In this document: in pieces, positions 1 through 11,800 of the stretch
How the letters are laid out: each line of letters begins with the position of its first letter
Numbering within the stretch: the stretch's first letter is position 1
DNA from: Synchiropus splendidus
Taxonomy: Eukaryota > Chordata > Actinopteri > Syngnathiformes > Callionymidae
DNA: 64,000 bases
Direction: 5' to 3'
NCBI RefSeq assembly: GCF_027744825.2
Contig: NC_071338.1
Coordinates: 30,609,501-30,673,500, forward strand
The notes under the pieces: generated by a model
The model's input: only the letters and a program-made list of their open reading frames with translations
Database searches by the model: none
Told to the model about the DNA's origin: nothing
Made by a program: the position numbers and the translations under genes

Positions 1-821
1 TTGTTGGAGTATAGTTAGACAGTAGTTAAACAATATTTTTTTTAAACTAAAAGGAAGATGTTCTCAACAAGCAGAGTGGCCAATATTGCTTTCCTTATAG
101 CAAAACATTTGTTTATTCCAACAACCCAGCATAAGTGATACCGTCAAGAACGTTCTTTAGAATAACCTCGCAGGCTCTGAAGAGGCTCAGCAACATGCTA
201 ACAGCACAACATTAAGAGCATTATTAGCTCCTCTAGTGTTGGTTAAATCTCTTAAAATACTTTTTGAATAGTCGCAAAGTGTGTTATTAAATAGCCATTA
301 ATCGCGAGTTAACTCAGCTTTAGCGCGATGAATTGAGATTAAAAATGTTAATCTACTGACAGCCCTAAATGGTGGTTGCATTTACTCAAGCTTTCGCCAG
401 CGACACAGCAATCTTTGACCAATTTGCACGTCTCTGTTTACCAGGATACCTCATTAAAAAGTAAATTAAACAAATGGATCCTGGGTAACAGAGTCATATC
501 TCTCCACTCAGCACTCCATCTCAGCAGGTCTCGTTCCTCTGTGTTGACAGCTAAAATGTGTTTTCCCATTTGCTTGTATCATGTTTATCAATTCCGTTGT
601 AATTTTCTTCCAGCCTACACCTACCCGAGACCCTCAGGTGAGACTCTTTCTCAATTACTCGCCGCCGCTCCTCCACATTTCTCATCCTCTCCAGCTTGTT
701 GTTGTGCTGTGATTGATGACGGCGGGGTGAAATTAGCAAGCCGCGTTGATTTTTTTTTTTATAGAAGTCTAATTTAGCTTGTATGCTTGAAGCCACGTCC
801 AGCCAGCACAGGTTTCACGGC
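1..821. other. Intronic DNA upstream of the MAM exons
   Basis: This is AT-rich unique DNA. No splice-bounded exon that would fit the Ig or Fn3 part of MDGA was found. The open frame at 376-777 has no recognisable domain and no splice or start context. Confidence 0.5.
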
Positions 822-1891
822 CAGTGTAGGTACCAAATGTGTCCGCTTACCGAATGTGTCCTACCTGCCGCGGAGTGATGACGTCACATCCGGCAACGCT
901 ATCTTTTTTTTATGTTTTAATGAGCCAGAGGAAATTGAAATAAAGGATTACAAGGCGATTTCTACCACATGCGTAATATTTATTTCCACAAAATACGATG
1001 TTTGTCATCGAATAGTTTACGAAGTTTATGTCCGTTCTTCTCCGCAGTCTGCGTAACAACGCGTCGTGATTGTCTGACGTGTGGGACATTGTTTTTATTT
1101 TGTATCGCACAACAATCAAAATAGACATTAATTATGTACATCTGTAGGTATTTTTAGTCGTACGTGTCAGCCAATCACGACGCATCTTTCAGCTAACGTG
1201 GAAGTTGTAGGAGCGATTTGGCAGGGGTGAAAACTCCTTCATAGATGCATATTTTCCCTGGTAAATGAATAACAATGTATCTGTGCCTACTGTGGAGACT
1301 TCTTGGTGATTTCTTGCGCATTATCATCGTTTGCGAAGTTTATGTCCGTTCTTCTCCGCAGTCTCCGGAGATTGGCTGACGTGTATGGAGCTTTGTTTTT
1401 CTTTGATATCGCGCAAGAAATCACAATAGTCTCCACAGTAGGCATATAATATGCATCTATGAAGGAGTTTTCACCCCCGACAAATCGCTCCTACAACTTC
1501 CGCGTTAGCTGAAAGATTTGTCGTGACTGGCTGACACGTACAGGGCATTGTTTTTACGACTGAAAAAATACCTTCAGAAGTACATAATTAATGTCTGTTT
1601 TGATTGTTGTGCGATACAAAATAAAAACAACGCCCTGCACGTGTCAGCCAATCACGACACGTTGTTCCGCAGACTGCGAAGAAGCACGGACATAAACTTT
1701 GCATACGAATCGTGACAAACATCATTTCTTGTGGAAATAAATGTTAAGTATGTAGTAGAAATCGCCTTGTAATTCTTCATTTCAAGTTCCTCTGGCTCAT
1801 TAAAACATAAAAAAATATTGTATATACCAGATGTGACGTCATCACTCCGCGGCAGGTAGGACACGTTTGGTACCTGTACCGGCTCTGACTG
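822..1891. repeat. 1.07-kb fold-back (inverted-repeat) element
   Basis: Two arms of about 500 bp are imperfect reverse complements around an axis near 1355. Paired landmarks are GGTACCAAA at 829-837 with TTTGGTACC at 1866-1874, the CREB-type palindrome TGACGTCA at 879-886 and 1834-1841, and TTAATTATGTACAT near 1130 with its complement near 1580. The arms also carry repeated copies of a GTCAGCCAATCACGAC motif in both orientations (near 1064, 1168, 1526, 1638) and a second copy of a segment from 1019-1053 at 1333-1365. It codes for nothing recognisable, so it resembles a non-autonomous fold-back transposon. No clear target duplication was found. Confidence 0.75.
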
Positions 1892-2722
1892 TGTTAGAGC
1901 GACGTTGGTGACGTTGGCGTACGCGATTGGCTGTACCTTGGTGGTCATTCTGACTTGTTTGCTGGTCGTTTGAATTTGGAGCATTAATTGGACATAAAAG
2001 ACAAGTTCATTCCTTCATATTCGGCATTGGCTCGCCTGTGTCTTCTTCATTAAAAGAGCAAACTTTGGCGACGCCGTTGATCAGCTCTGCCAGGCAGAAG
2101 ACAGCAGCAGATTGGACCAGACTGCTCCCACAAACAGGAGAGCTGAGTGTGAAACACAGCAAAGGCTCGTACGTGGCAGCGTGCAACGTCCTGTGCCTCG
2201 GACGCTGTGAGACGTCAGCCGTTACTCACCGCCCTTGATGGTCGGTCGGCCGATAAGTCTGCGCGTGACAGAAATGGGCGAGCCGAGCGGAGAAAAGGAG
2301 ACAGCCAAGGACAGTGTTTGCAGGAAGAGGACGATAACTGAGTCACTTTTTTCAGCTTAATATAACTCCGGAACACACAAAGTGCTTTTTTGTCTTTTTA
2401 GGGAAAAAGCGGCCAAAAACGAGGTCACTTGTTAGAAGAGAGAACCACACAGAGTGTTGAAAGCACAAAGCTGCCATGTTTTTATAGAAGGATTGTAAAC
2501 CAGAAAAGTGTCATGTGTGGAACAATTTTTAAGGTGAATCAAGATACCACCCTTCAGATCAACATCTTAAATGCCCAGCAGCTGCTGTCATCACGCGCAG
2601 TATTTGCATCTCTAGCTCTGTCAGTCCAGGACTTCAGAGTACTTCTAAAGATCCACTCACCGACTTTGAATCTTCCTCTTTCATTTCACTTCTCTTCTCC
2701 TCTCTCTCGTCCATCGCTCCAG
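1892..2722. other. mdga1: Intronic DNA before the first MAM exon
   Basis: This is unique sequence ending in a strong C/T tract (about 2680-2722) that serves the acceptor at 2721-2722. No other exon was recognised. Confidence 0.5.
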
Positions 2723-2875
2723 ACCATGTGTGTGGCTTTGAAGATGCACGCATCTGCGGTTTCACCCAAGACCGGACGGATGTCTTTGACTGGACACGAC
2801 AGAACCACCTGACCCAGAATCCCAAGCGGTCTGCCAACACTGGCCCGGAGACCGACCGCAGCGGGACAAAGGAGG
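2723..2875 (+). CDS. mdga1: mdga1 exon: start of MAM domain
   Basis: The acceptor AG at 2721-2722 follows a long pyrimidine tract and the donor GTGAG starts at 2876. The first two bases finish a codon begun upstream, then [16 protein letters not shown], the FDWTRQN core, LTQNPKRS and NTGP follow. This holds the first two MAM cysteines. It ends in phase 1 after KE, and the glycine codon is split with the next exon. A GTG at 2728 is not a start codon, because translation begins far upstream. Confidence 0.88.
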
Positions 2876-5800
2876 GTGAGGAAGTCGTGACTCTTGCTCG
2901 TGCCGCTCTCCAGAGACTCTGGGACTAACGGAGCGCTGTTGGTTTCAGGCTACTACATGTACATCGAAGCATCGCGGCCGCGAGTCCAGTGGGACAAGGC
3001 TCGTCTCCTGTCCCCTCTTTTCAACGTGACCTCGGTGAAGGGGCCCAAGGGCTCGGGCAGAGTGGCGTACTGTGTCTCTTTCTACTACCACATGAAGGGC
3101 AAACACATCGGTGAGCAGCACGACTCTTGTTACTGGATTTTATTGTTTAAAGAAATGGTATTGAAACGTCTCCCTGCAGACTTTACATGTCGTGAAGCAT
3201 CATTTTCCAACTGTGTCGGTAGCCATACACATCTTTTCCACTGCCTTTCACTTTTTTTTACAGTTGTTTTCCTTTCTTTTTATTGGGGGAGAAACTGACT
3301 CACTTTTAAAATAGAAGTTCATGGACTCACTCTCACTCTTACCAATCGACTCGCTAAATACGCTCAGCTCTGCTAAAACTAAAGCATCTTTAATGATGTG
3401 TTCAGGTGCTGCCATCTGAACAGGACATGGTTCATTCATTCATTTCACGAGTCAATGGTGAACATTTGATATTAAAAATACACTAGTGTCACTTGTCTTA
3501 ATGTGGCTGCTTTTGTTTTTCAGTAAACTGTCGTGTGCTAGTTTTCAGAGGCCTGTAGATGGCACTGTCTGATCTAAAATATTTAGATTTGTATGACCAT
3601 TTCAATGGAACTGCACATCATTTTATAACCGAGAGCGCCACCTAATGAAGTCTGTAAATGAGGACAATGTTTCATGAAGCGTCACCAACCCACCGCTTGA
3701 TGAAGATGACGTGACATCCTAAAAATATCATCATGATATTGGCGGGAAATATCTTAGATCTGAGGGAGATCGACGCGTATGTGTCGTGTTGTGTGTGGAG
3801 GTCAGAAGCGTCAGAGAGGGTTGTGCAGGACATGTATGAGGACAATGCTGAGGGTCGGACTACACCAGTTCTTTCTCTTTGCTTTGGTGATGGAGAGACA
3901 GCTGAATCCAGGGAGGAGTCTCCATGGATGATGATGTTTGACGATGAAATAGTGACTTGTAGTGAGGTGAGGTGAAGACACTGGAGGCGGAAGGAGGAAG
4001 ATGAGGGGGTGAAAACAGTTCCACTATTTGAGGTCAACATACCAGAGTGATAGACAGAAATGAAGTGAGGTGAAGAAGAGAGTGCAGACAGGGTGGAGAC
4101 CACTGTCAACATGAAAGTAGAAGCAAGAGTGAAAGAGAGTCTTTTGGGACTGTCCTGGTAGTGACACAATTAGAGACTCAGGAGTCAGAGTTAAATAATT
4201 TAGGTCGTGACTAGGAGGGACAAGATGAGAAATGGATTTTGGGACACATTCACGCCTCAGGTTGGCTACGTATTTGAGCAGGAAGGTGCCTCAGTCACAC
4301 TAGTGGAATAGTGACAACGCTACCAGCTGAATTCATCACAGTCCAGAGATATAAATAATGTCCTCGGAGTAAATTGTGAATAATGTCACCTCAAATGAGT
4401 TCTAATGAATGTGTCCCTCCCCCCTAAAAAAAGCTGTATTTTCCCAAAGAAATAGCCAGAGTCTCAACTGACAAGCAGCGTGAGTGTGTGTGTGGCGGAA
4501 GCCAAAATCAAATCGTGACGGTGGGAAGTTCTGTCTGGCTCCTTGTGTGTGTTTGTGTTTACTTGCGTGTGCGTTCTGAGGTGGTGGCAGGACCAGTGGG
4601 TGTGTGATTTATCGTCCTGGCAAGATGCAATCAGTCACTTTGGGAAGCTGTTTGTCATAATATGCTCTGACACACAGCTAGAATACATGCATCTCGCATC
4701 GCTCACACACACAGCAACTGAGCCCTGGCGTACAAAGCAAAGCAATATCAATAACACACACAGGAAACTATGGCGCTACCCTGCTGTCAGCTGAGGGGAA
4801 CCTAATCTGTAGGCTATTTACAGTGATGCTTGTATTTTGGAAATGTGTCCTGCTTTTTTTTGGACTGAAACTGTAATAACTTTGGTGCGTGTTTCGCAAC
4901 CCTTCGTCGTAGTAAAGCATGTGCCGTGACTGAAAAACTCCAATCTGTGGCGTGTAAGCGATAGCTCACCTGGGATGTTCATGAAAGGTGCAGAAGGCTT
5001 CACAAATTCAAATCCACATCACAACGTCTCGTCACTCTGAAAAAGTACGGTGCAATCACCATGACGTGAACAAGGACATCGGTTACTCAAGGAAGGAGCA
5101 GATCACCAAAGTAAGATATAGTATTAAGAACAGTGCAAATGTGAATACGACTAGAAAGATCGTAAAGTCGGCACTGCTGAGAGCGCTAGCTGTATATGTG
5201 TGCGATCGGGTTTTGGCGACACACAAATTTAAAAGGCGACAGTCAGAAAACATTGTATTACTACTCAAAGTTCAAAAGATGTTCCGTGTCACATACTGTT
5301 TATCTCATAAAAGTTCCAAAATTCCAACTATCAAATGCCTGAAATCAACTAAATGCATAGCTATGGTGCCACTTCCCCAAACAAACACCCTCTCGAGTTA
5401 ATGTCCAGACGTCCAGAGCTGCTTGCTAAGAATGTATGGATTGTTTTCTACACGCCTGCAGTTGAACTCTCGCAGTCAGTCCGTCTTTTAAGCGCGCTAG
5501 CAGTTTACTTGAGGACAAGCGGACTTCTTTGTTTAGCACCGAGTGGCCAAACCACACAAACAAAACTCTCTGTAGCCGAAGGTTGTTGCTTTGCTGTAAT
5601 GCTCGCTCCCCTCTTGACCTCTCTCGCTGCCCAAGGATATTAACTTCTGTGCAGCGTTTGGGAGATAGACGTCGTGGGTTGAATTACAATTTCCCGCACT
5701 TGTGTTTGTCGTTAACAAATTTGAATGTGAAGCGCTGTTAGTTTTTTTTGATGGGAAACTGTTATTTGTTGTCAGACTGATGTCCAACGTTCTGCATTCT

Positions 5801-8800
5801 GGTGTCAATACCAATTCAGAGCTCCTTAATTCAAACACATTTCTGTCTCTGTTGCCCTCGTCCAGGTCTATCATAACTCTCACTGCCTACACAACCCAGC
5901 ACATGGAATGAAGGCCCTTGTGCTTTGAGGAAATGTTGCCCATGGCTTTGGCAGGTTCTTCCCCACCACATGTGAAACCAAACTCCCCATGGTTTGTTAA
6001 AATGAGCTTGATCTGCTCAAACTTACTTTCTCCAGCCGACGCTTGCTTCCCTATCACCCATACCAGAGCCCCCTTTAGTGACCCATGGCCCCTCTGTTTC
6101 TGTTCTCACTCAATCCAGCTGGGGGCGAAACTTTTGCTTGAAACTAATTCTACAACGAATAAAATGGCGCTATAGATGTCCTTAAGTGTAAACAATTCTC
6201 CACCAATTGCTTTCGATCACCTCAGTTGCTGCGTTTACGATCGGAATAAATGCGTCATCTACTTCATGCAAACACGGCTTTCGAAATGAAATGACCCGAT
6301 TCGTCTTGTGGTTTATGCTTGTCGTTGATTGGGACAGCGCCAAACTTGCACTCCTTATCGAATCTTCTCTCCGTGTCTGGCTGAATTTTTCTATCTTGCA
6401 TCTTGAACCATGTTCCCAGAGAAGACATGTCTCTCTGCTGAGCAGCCTGGAACTAAGTCCACTTCATCATCCGGACTCAAGTCCGGGGCCAAAGCCTGCT
6501 TTGTTTGTGCTCACATCTCGGGAGCAGGCTTTGACCTGAGACTGGGTCTGTAGAATGGAAGACCAGCGCAGAAGATATAGAGGAATCTGTCTTTTTCAAG
6601 ACACAAAGGCATCACTTTTGAGTCAAACTACACTTTGTAATGGAAAGTCAAGCATACATTTTTAAGACTTGACTCGAGGGCCAAATAAAACAATTGTTGC
6701 TCTTTAACGTGTCACTATATTTACACTCATCTTCCATATAAATGAGCTTTGCAGTGGCCATCCCACCTGTGACGCCACTTATCAGTGACATTCAAAATGC
6801 CTCCCAGGTGAAAATGTCCTTGAGATTTTCACCTTTTTCTAAGTGTAAGGTTTCCTTAATGTCGATTTAGTGTTTTGGTTTTAACTGTGAGATCGTAGCT
6901 TGAAGCTCCGAAAGTGAGCAACAATACAACGTGGAGAAATGGCGCATCAACAAGGATGAATGGAGGAGCATTTGTGCAAAAGAATATTGCGGCGTCTGTA
7001 ATAAGGTCTTGAAAGTGTCTCACAGCAATGAGATGAGACAAGGCGACGCGACTTCAGTCACGCAGCACTTGCTTCTGATTAGTACAATCTGTTAGCAGTT
7101 ACGCCCATCTCTGCTGCGAGCTCGCCGCCGCCAATTTACTCTGTTGTTCTCCCGGTCTGTTCCAATCTGTTGTGGCTTTAATTGCCTTACCTTGGCAGCG
7201 CTCACACGCCTGCCCACGGAGAGCGAGTGAGAGAGACGCTACAAGACTCTTAATGGCAAGAGAAAGGACACGATGAGGGCGAGTCGCTGCAGGTCAGTCG
7301 GGGGAGAGGAGGGAGGACGAGTGGAAGAGCGATATAGACTCGCTCATTGAAAGGTTGTTAGAAGTTAAACGTCTTCTGGCAATGGTGATCCGACTGCAGT
7401 CTGATGTAGCTCTCTCTTTCCAAGTCTGGGAATGTTTACTGCTATAGCATGACCAGCTGCCTCATACTGTTGAGTCAGTAAAGTAAGTTTGCAAACAACC
7501 GTAGACAGTGTTAACCCCTGGGTGTCTCAGCTATATGCTGTGTGTGTTTGGTTCACAGTTCACAGCCAGTATCCAGGAGGGTGGACTTCAACAGGTCCTG
7601 TTGATTCCATCACGCTAAGAACAACTGTCAATGGAGCCGTTTGCAGGGGCATATGAAGCCACCACCTCCGTGAGGACAATATCCAAAAGAAGATTGTAGT
7701 ACGGGTTCTGATAGTATATTGTTGCAGCGTCTTTAGTTTTAGTGTTGCTGCATACAGGGAAATTATATATTTATTTTTAAAGTAGAGGCGAGGTATTGCT
7801 CCACATTTCAGCGACACTTGTTGCTATGCTCACACCTGAGTTATCGCTGTTTTCCAGGCACCAAAGAGACTTATCCCTGTTTGTGTTGTTACGTTACCAT
7901 TAGCATCTCCATCTGCTGGGGGCGGGTCTTAAGCTCTGGAAAGTCTGGAAGAGGCAGAATTTAACTCACTGTTTATTGTTGGGATTTTTATTACATTTAT
8001 TTGTATTTATTTATTTATTTATTTTTATATATTTATTTATTTTTTATTTATGTCTAAGTCTTTAATGTATTTTAAGGTTTGCCTGCTGCTGTTTCAAACA
8101 ATCCTCACGTTCAAATTAGCATCTCAATCTGCTGGATGCGGGTCTTGAGCTCTGGAAAGTCTGGAAGAGGCAGAAGTGAGCTCTATATTTAATGATGGGA
8201 ATTTCTTTTTTGACGCATTTTTCATTGTATTTATTTAATTATTTTATAAGTATATTTCATTTTGTGATAGTGTTGATGGTGTTGATGGTGTTGCCGTTTG
8301 TCTATTCCTTTAAAGCCTTGTAATCTTAGCATGTTGCCGTTTTGAACAAATCTTCCCTACTGTGAGAAGAATCAAGGCGTTCTAATCTAGTCAAGTCAAA
8401 CATATGGTGGAAGACTGTCATACTGTGATGCCACTGTTGCAGGTCCATCAGATCCTTCAAAGGAGCTATCAGCTGGCTGAGTCACTCCAGCAACCACTAC
8501 GATCGGCTTCTCTTCCATTTACCTTCTTTGACTGAATTTTGAAATCTGCTTGTTGAACCATTTTGGGGTCAAGGCAACAAACAACCTTGTAGAGGGCCAG
8601 ATGATGCTCTCAGTGAGGGAACGGCAGGCGCACTGGTCAATGCTCCGTGGAGTGGATTGGGTGGGGTACTAGGCTTGACCATTTTGCAGATGTACACCAG
8701 CCCTGTTCCTTTTGTTGGGCGGTAGGCGAGTACCTAACTCTCTCTAGAGAGAGGCGTGGAAGAGTGAACGAGTCAGCCTGGGGGGTGAATGTGGCAAGAG

Positions 8801-11800
8801 CCTGAACCAGAATTTTGTCACCCCCTGGGTTAGAAGAGATTGTATTCTCCAGGGGTTTCATGAACCTGATGGGTTGAGTTTTTGCAGTTTGGAGTTGGTG
8901 GTCCTGCAACACACCAAGACATTTTGCTGTGCATCAACCATGTTCTCAAGAGCAATACTGAGGACGATCTTGGTTGAGAAGACAGCAACTCAGATTGAAT
9001 CCCCGAACCAGTGGTCTCAAGTTCAGACTGAAAGAGCAAAGGTTTTCCCTGGAGAAGGACAGACGAGAATCTCAGCCATGGATGAGGAGAGAGTTAACAT
9101 CTACAGTTAACATCTAGAGGCATGTAAGTCGAGAGGGAGGAACTCAGTCGGATGCAGGCGCTGTCCAGTCTTTCTCTGTTTCACTCTATTTTTCACATTT
9201 TTCAACTCTATTAGTGTTGTTGGTAAAGCTTTTTCAGAATCATGGAGCATTTGAACGCAATGGAATTGATGACTTGCTTCAGTCTCTCAGTCCTGTCTAG
9301 CCTTCCTCAGCTAATATATTTAATCGAAAGAGAAAAAAAATGCACCCAAAGTTCATAATGGTTCCTGTTCCAGTATGGTATTGGATTGGCGCCTTCACTG
9401 TGGGAGGATGTGGACGTCGAGCTCTGCAGCTTTACATAAAGTTTACGGGTAAGAGATCAGAGAGGGTGGTATAGCAAAGTAAAGGAACTCAGGAAACTGA
9501 AGAGTGAGGGAACAAAAGGTTAGCAAGCGAGTGTTAGGAGGCGTTGATGAGGCAGGAGGAGGGTAGCGTGAGCGGCTGAGGAGACTACTCGTTGGGTTAG
9601 TAAGAGGGCTGCTGAAGGACTCCAGCAGCTGCTAATGTTCTCTGAAAGTACGGCCGGGTCTTTTGAAATGTGTTTTCGAAAAGGTTGTTGAAATGCTGAT
9701 CTGTGTGACTCTCCTGGAGTTGGCCCTGTGAACTCCATGCACTCTGCGAGGGTTCAGCTGGAAAGTTTAAAGCATGTATTTACAAAAGTAAAGTTTGGTC
9801 TCCACTGGCTGAGTTACGGAAAATAAATGGATTAACATAAAAACAACATGGTAATTTACCAGATTCAGCTTCAGCTCTCCTCGGTTGGCTCCTGCCTGAG
9901 CTTGCCAGTAAAGTTCCAAACAGTCAACCTAAGCTTGTTTTTCACCTCCTGGGTCAGTTTTAAAGCTCAGCGTGAACAAATGAGCTCTTTTGTCTTTTAT
10001 ACCGTGGCTTTTTTTAATTGAGATGATCAGAAAGAACAGCCAGCTGTGACGTGTTACGGGACATCTGAATAGAACCAACCAAAGCTGCTGATCAGAGCCT
10101 CACCTTCTATGGACAATAACTGCATCTTAAATTGTCCTTCATTTACTTTACTTTGTCCCTCGTAGCTTTTTGATGATTGCTAACTTCCAGTTTGAAAAGC
10201 TTTTAGCCACTCAGAAACATGACTAAAATATTTTCAATGAAGGAAACTCCAGCTAAAATAACTAGTCAACAGGGTTCACTTTCACTTTCTGTTGCTGCTT
10301 CCAGATTTGATCACGTCTCTTTTTCACTGACGTCTCGCCAAATGAACAAGAAGCGTTGTTTTTGAGTTTCACAATTATTATTGTGAGTAGAAACTTCAAT
10401 GCCACCTTGAGGTATAAAAAATATGGATAAAAAAAGAAGAAAAACACTGAAAGTTCACTCTAAATCCATCTTTTTTGCAGAATAAACCGTCCCCATGCCC
10501 AACTGTAACTGATTCATAACTCTTAATTTAATGTGTTAAATAACCATATTTAACCTACTTACACATAAAGAGACCAAAATCTTGTGAAATGACATGAAGC
10601 CATGTGATCATCGCAAAGATATTTGTCATCAAGAAGTCCAACCAGCAGCAGAAGCATTGGCAAGTCTTATTCATCAAATTTACAAAGAAAAGAAAAGAAA
10701 ATACACTTGATGCAAACTTGGGAAAACTGTATTAAAAAATTAAATTCTGAATCAAACAAACACAGTAAAACTATGCCTCCATGTCATTGAATAAAAAAAA
10801 TAAATAAAAACATGTTTTTTTCAAAATAAACTAAAGAAGATATAAGTAAAGTGCGGATTATCACCATACAATTTTACAATACATTTAAAAACAGTTTCAA
10901 CCGGTGCTTTCATCAAGTCAATTCAATGACAAACTACTGCCACCATATTTGCTACCTCTAGGGGGCGCTTATGGACCAACCGAGGGCTTTGGCCCTATGG
11001 TTAAGAATCACTGCTCTAAATATATACTTTAAAATAAAATATATACTTTATATTGTGCGATTATTTTTCCGTCTATATTATTGCAATATATCACACTATT
11101 GTGATATATTTTCACACTATCGTATCGTGACCCTTGTATCGTGATGTGTCTTGTATCAAGAGGTTCTTGCTTGTACGCACCACTAATATTTACATGGAGT
11201 CAAACCTCTCATCTGTCATTTCTGAGGCCATGGTTTGATTCTTCTGTAAATGTTTGTTCACCACGTAGTAATCTTCTCAGTCAGCGCTTCAACATGCATA
11301 CCCTTAAATACTAACACACCAGTCGTGTAGACTGTTCCTCCAGCATTTTGGCGAGTTTTTATTGAAGCTCTAGCGTGTAGATCCGGTCTGTTGTGAGGCC
11401 AAACAAAACAGCAAGTGCATCAGCCATCTTTTCAAGGACACCGAGCACTTCCACTCGATTGACTCGTTGATTGTTCCATCATCAGCGAGGCGCCGATAAA
11501 GAACCCGACAATAGCCGACAAACTGCTGTCTTAATGACGGTCAGTGAATCAGTGTTTTACTGTGGAGAGACAGCGGGCCAGAATATTTATCATACACTCT
11601 CGAATGAGACGGTCATTCCCTTCACTCGGGTGGACAAACTTTTTTTTCTGTTTCAATAGCAACGGTCGATATCAGAGGTCGGCAGTTAAATTTCCAAAAG
11701 GGCCACATTATAAACTGTGAGTGTTGTGAGGGGCCATCATGCCAAAAGAGAGGCGGCAATGACTACGGAACATGACGGAAAAAATCTTAAGTAACAAGGT

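Noticed and set aside
376..777. Open frame of 133 codons
   Set aside because: No domain, no splice sites in frame, and composition like the flanks; likely chance.
787..1984. Open frames on both strands in the palindrome as genes
   Set aside because: They mirror each other because of the inverted repeat and match no known protein.
4988..5030. TTCAAATCC box of a tRNA gene
   Set aside because: No matching A box or cloverleaf arms around it.
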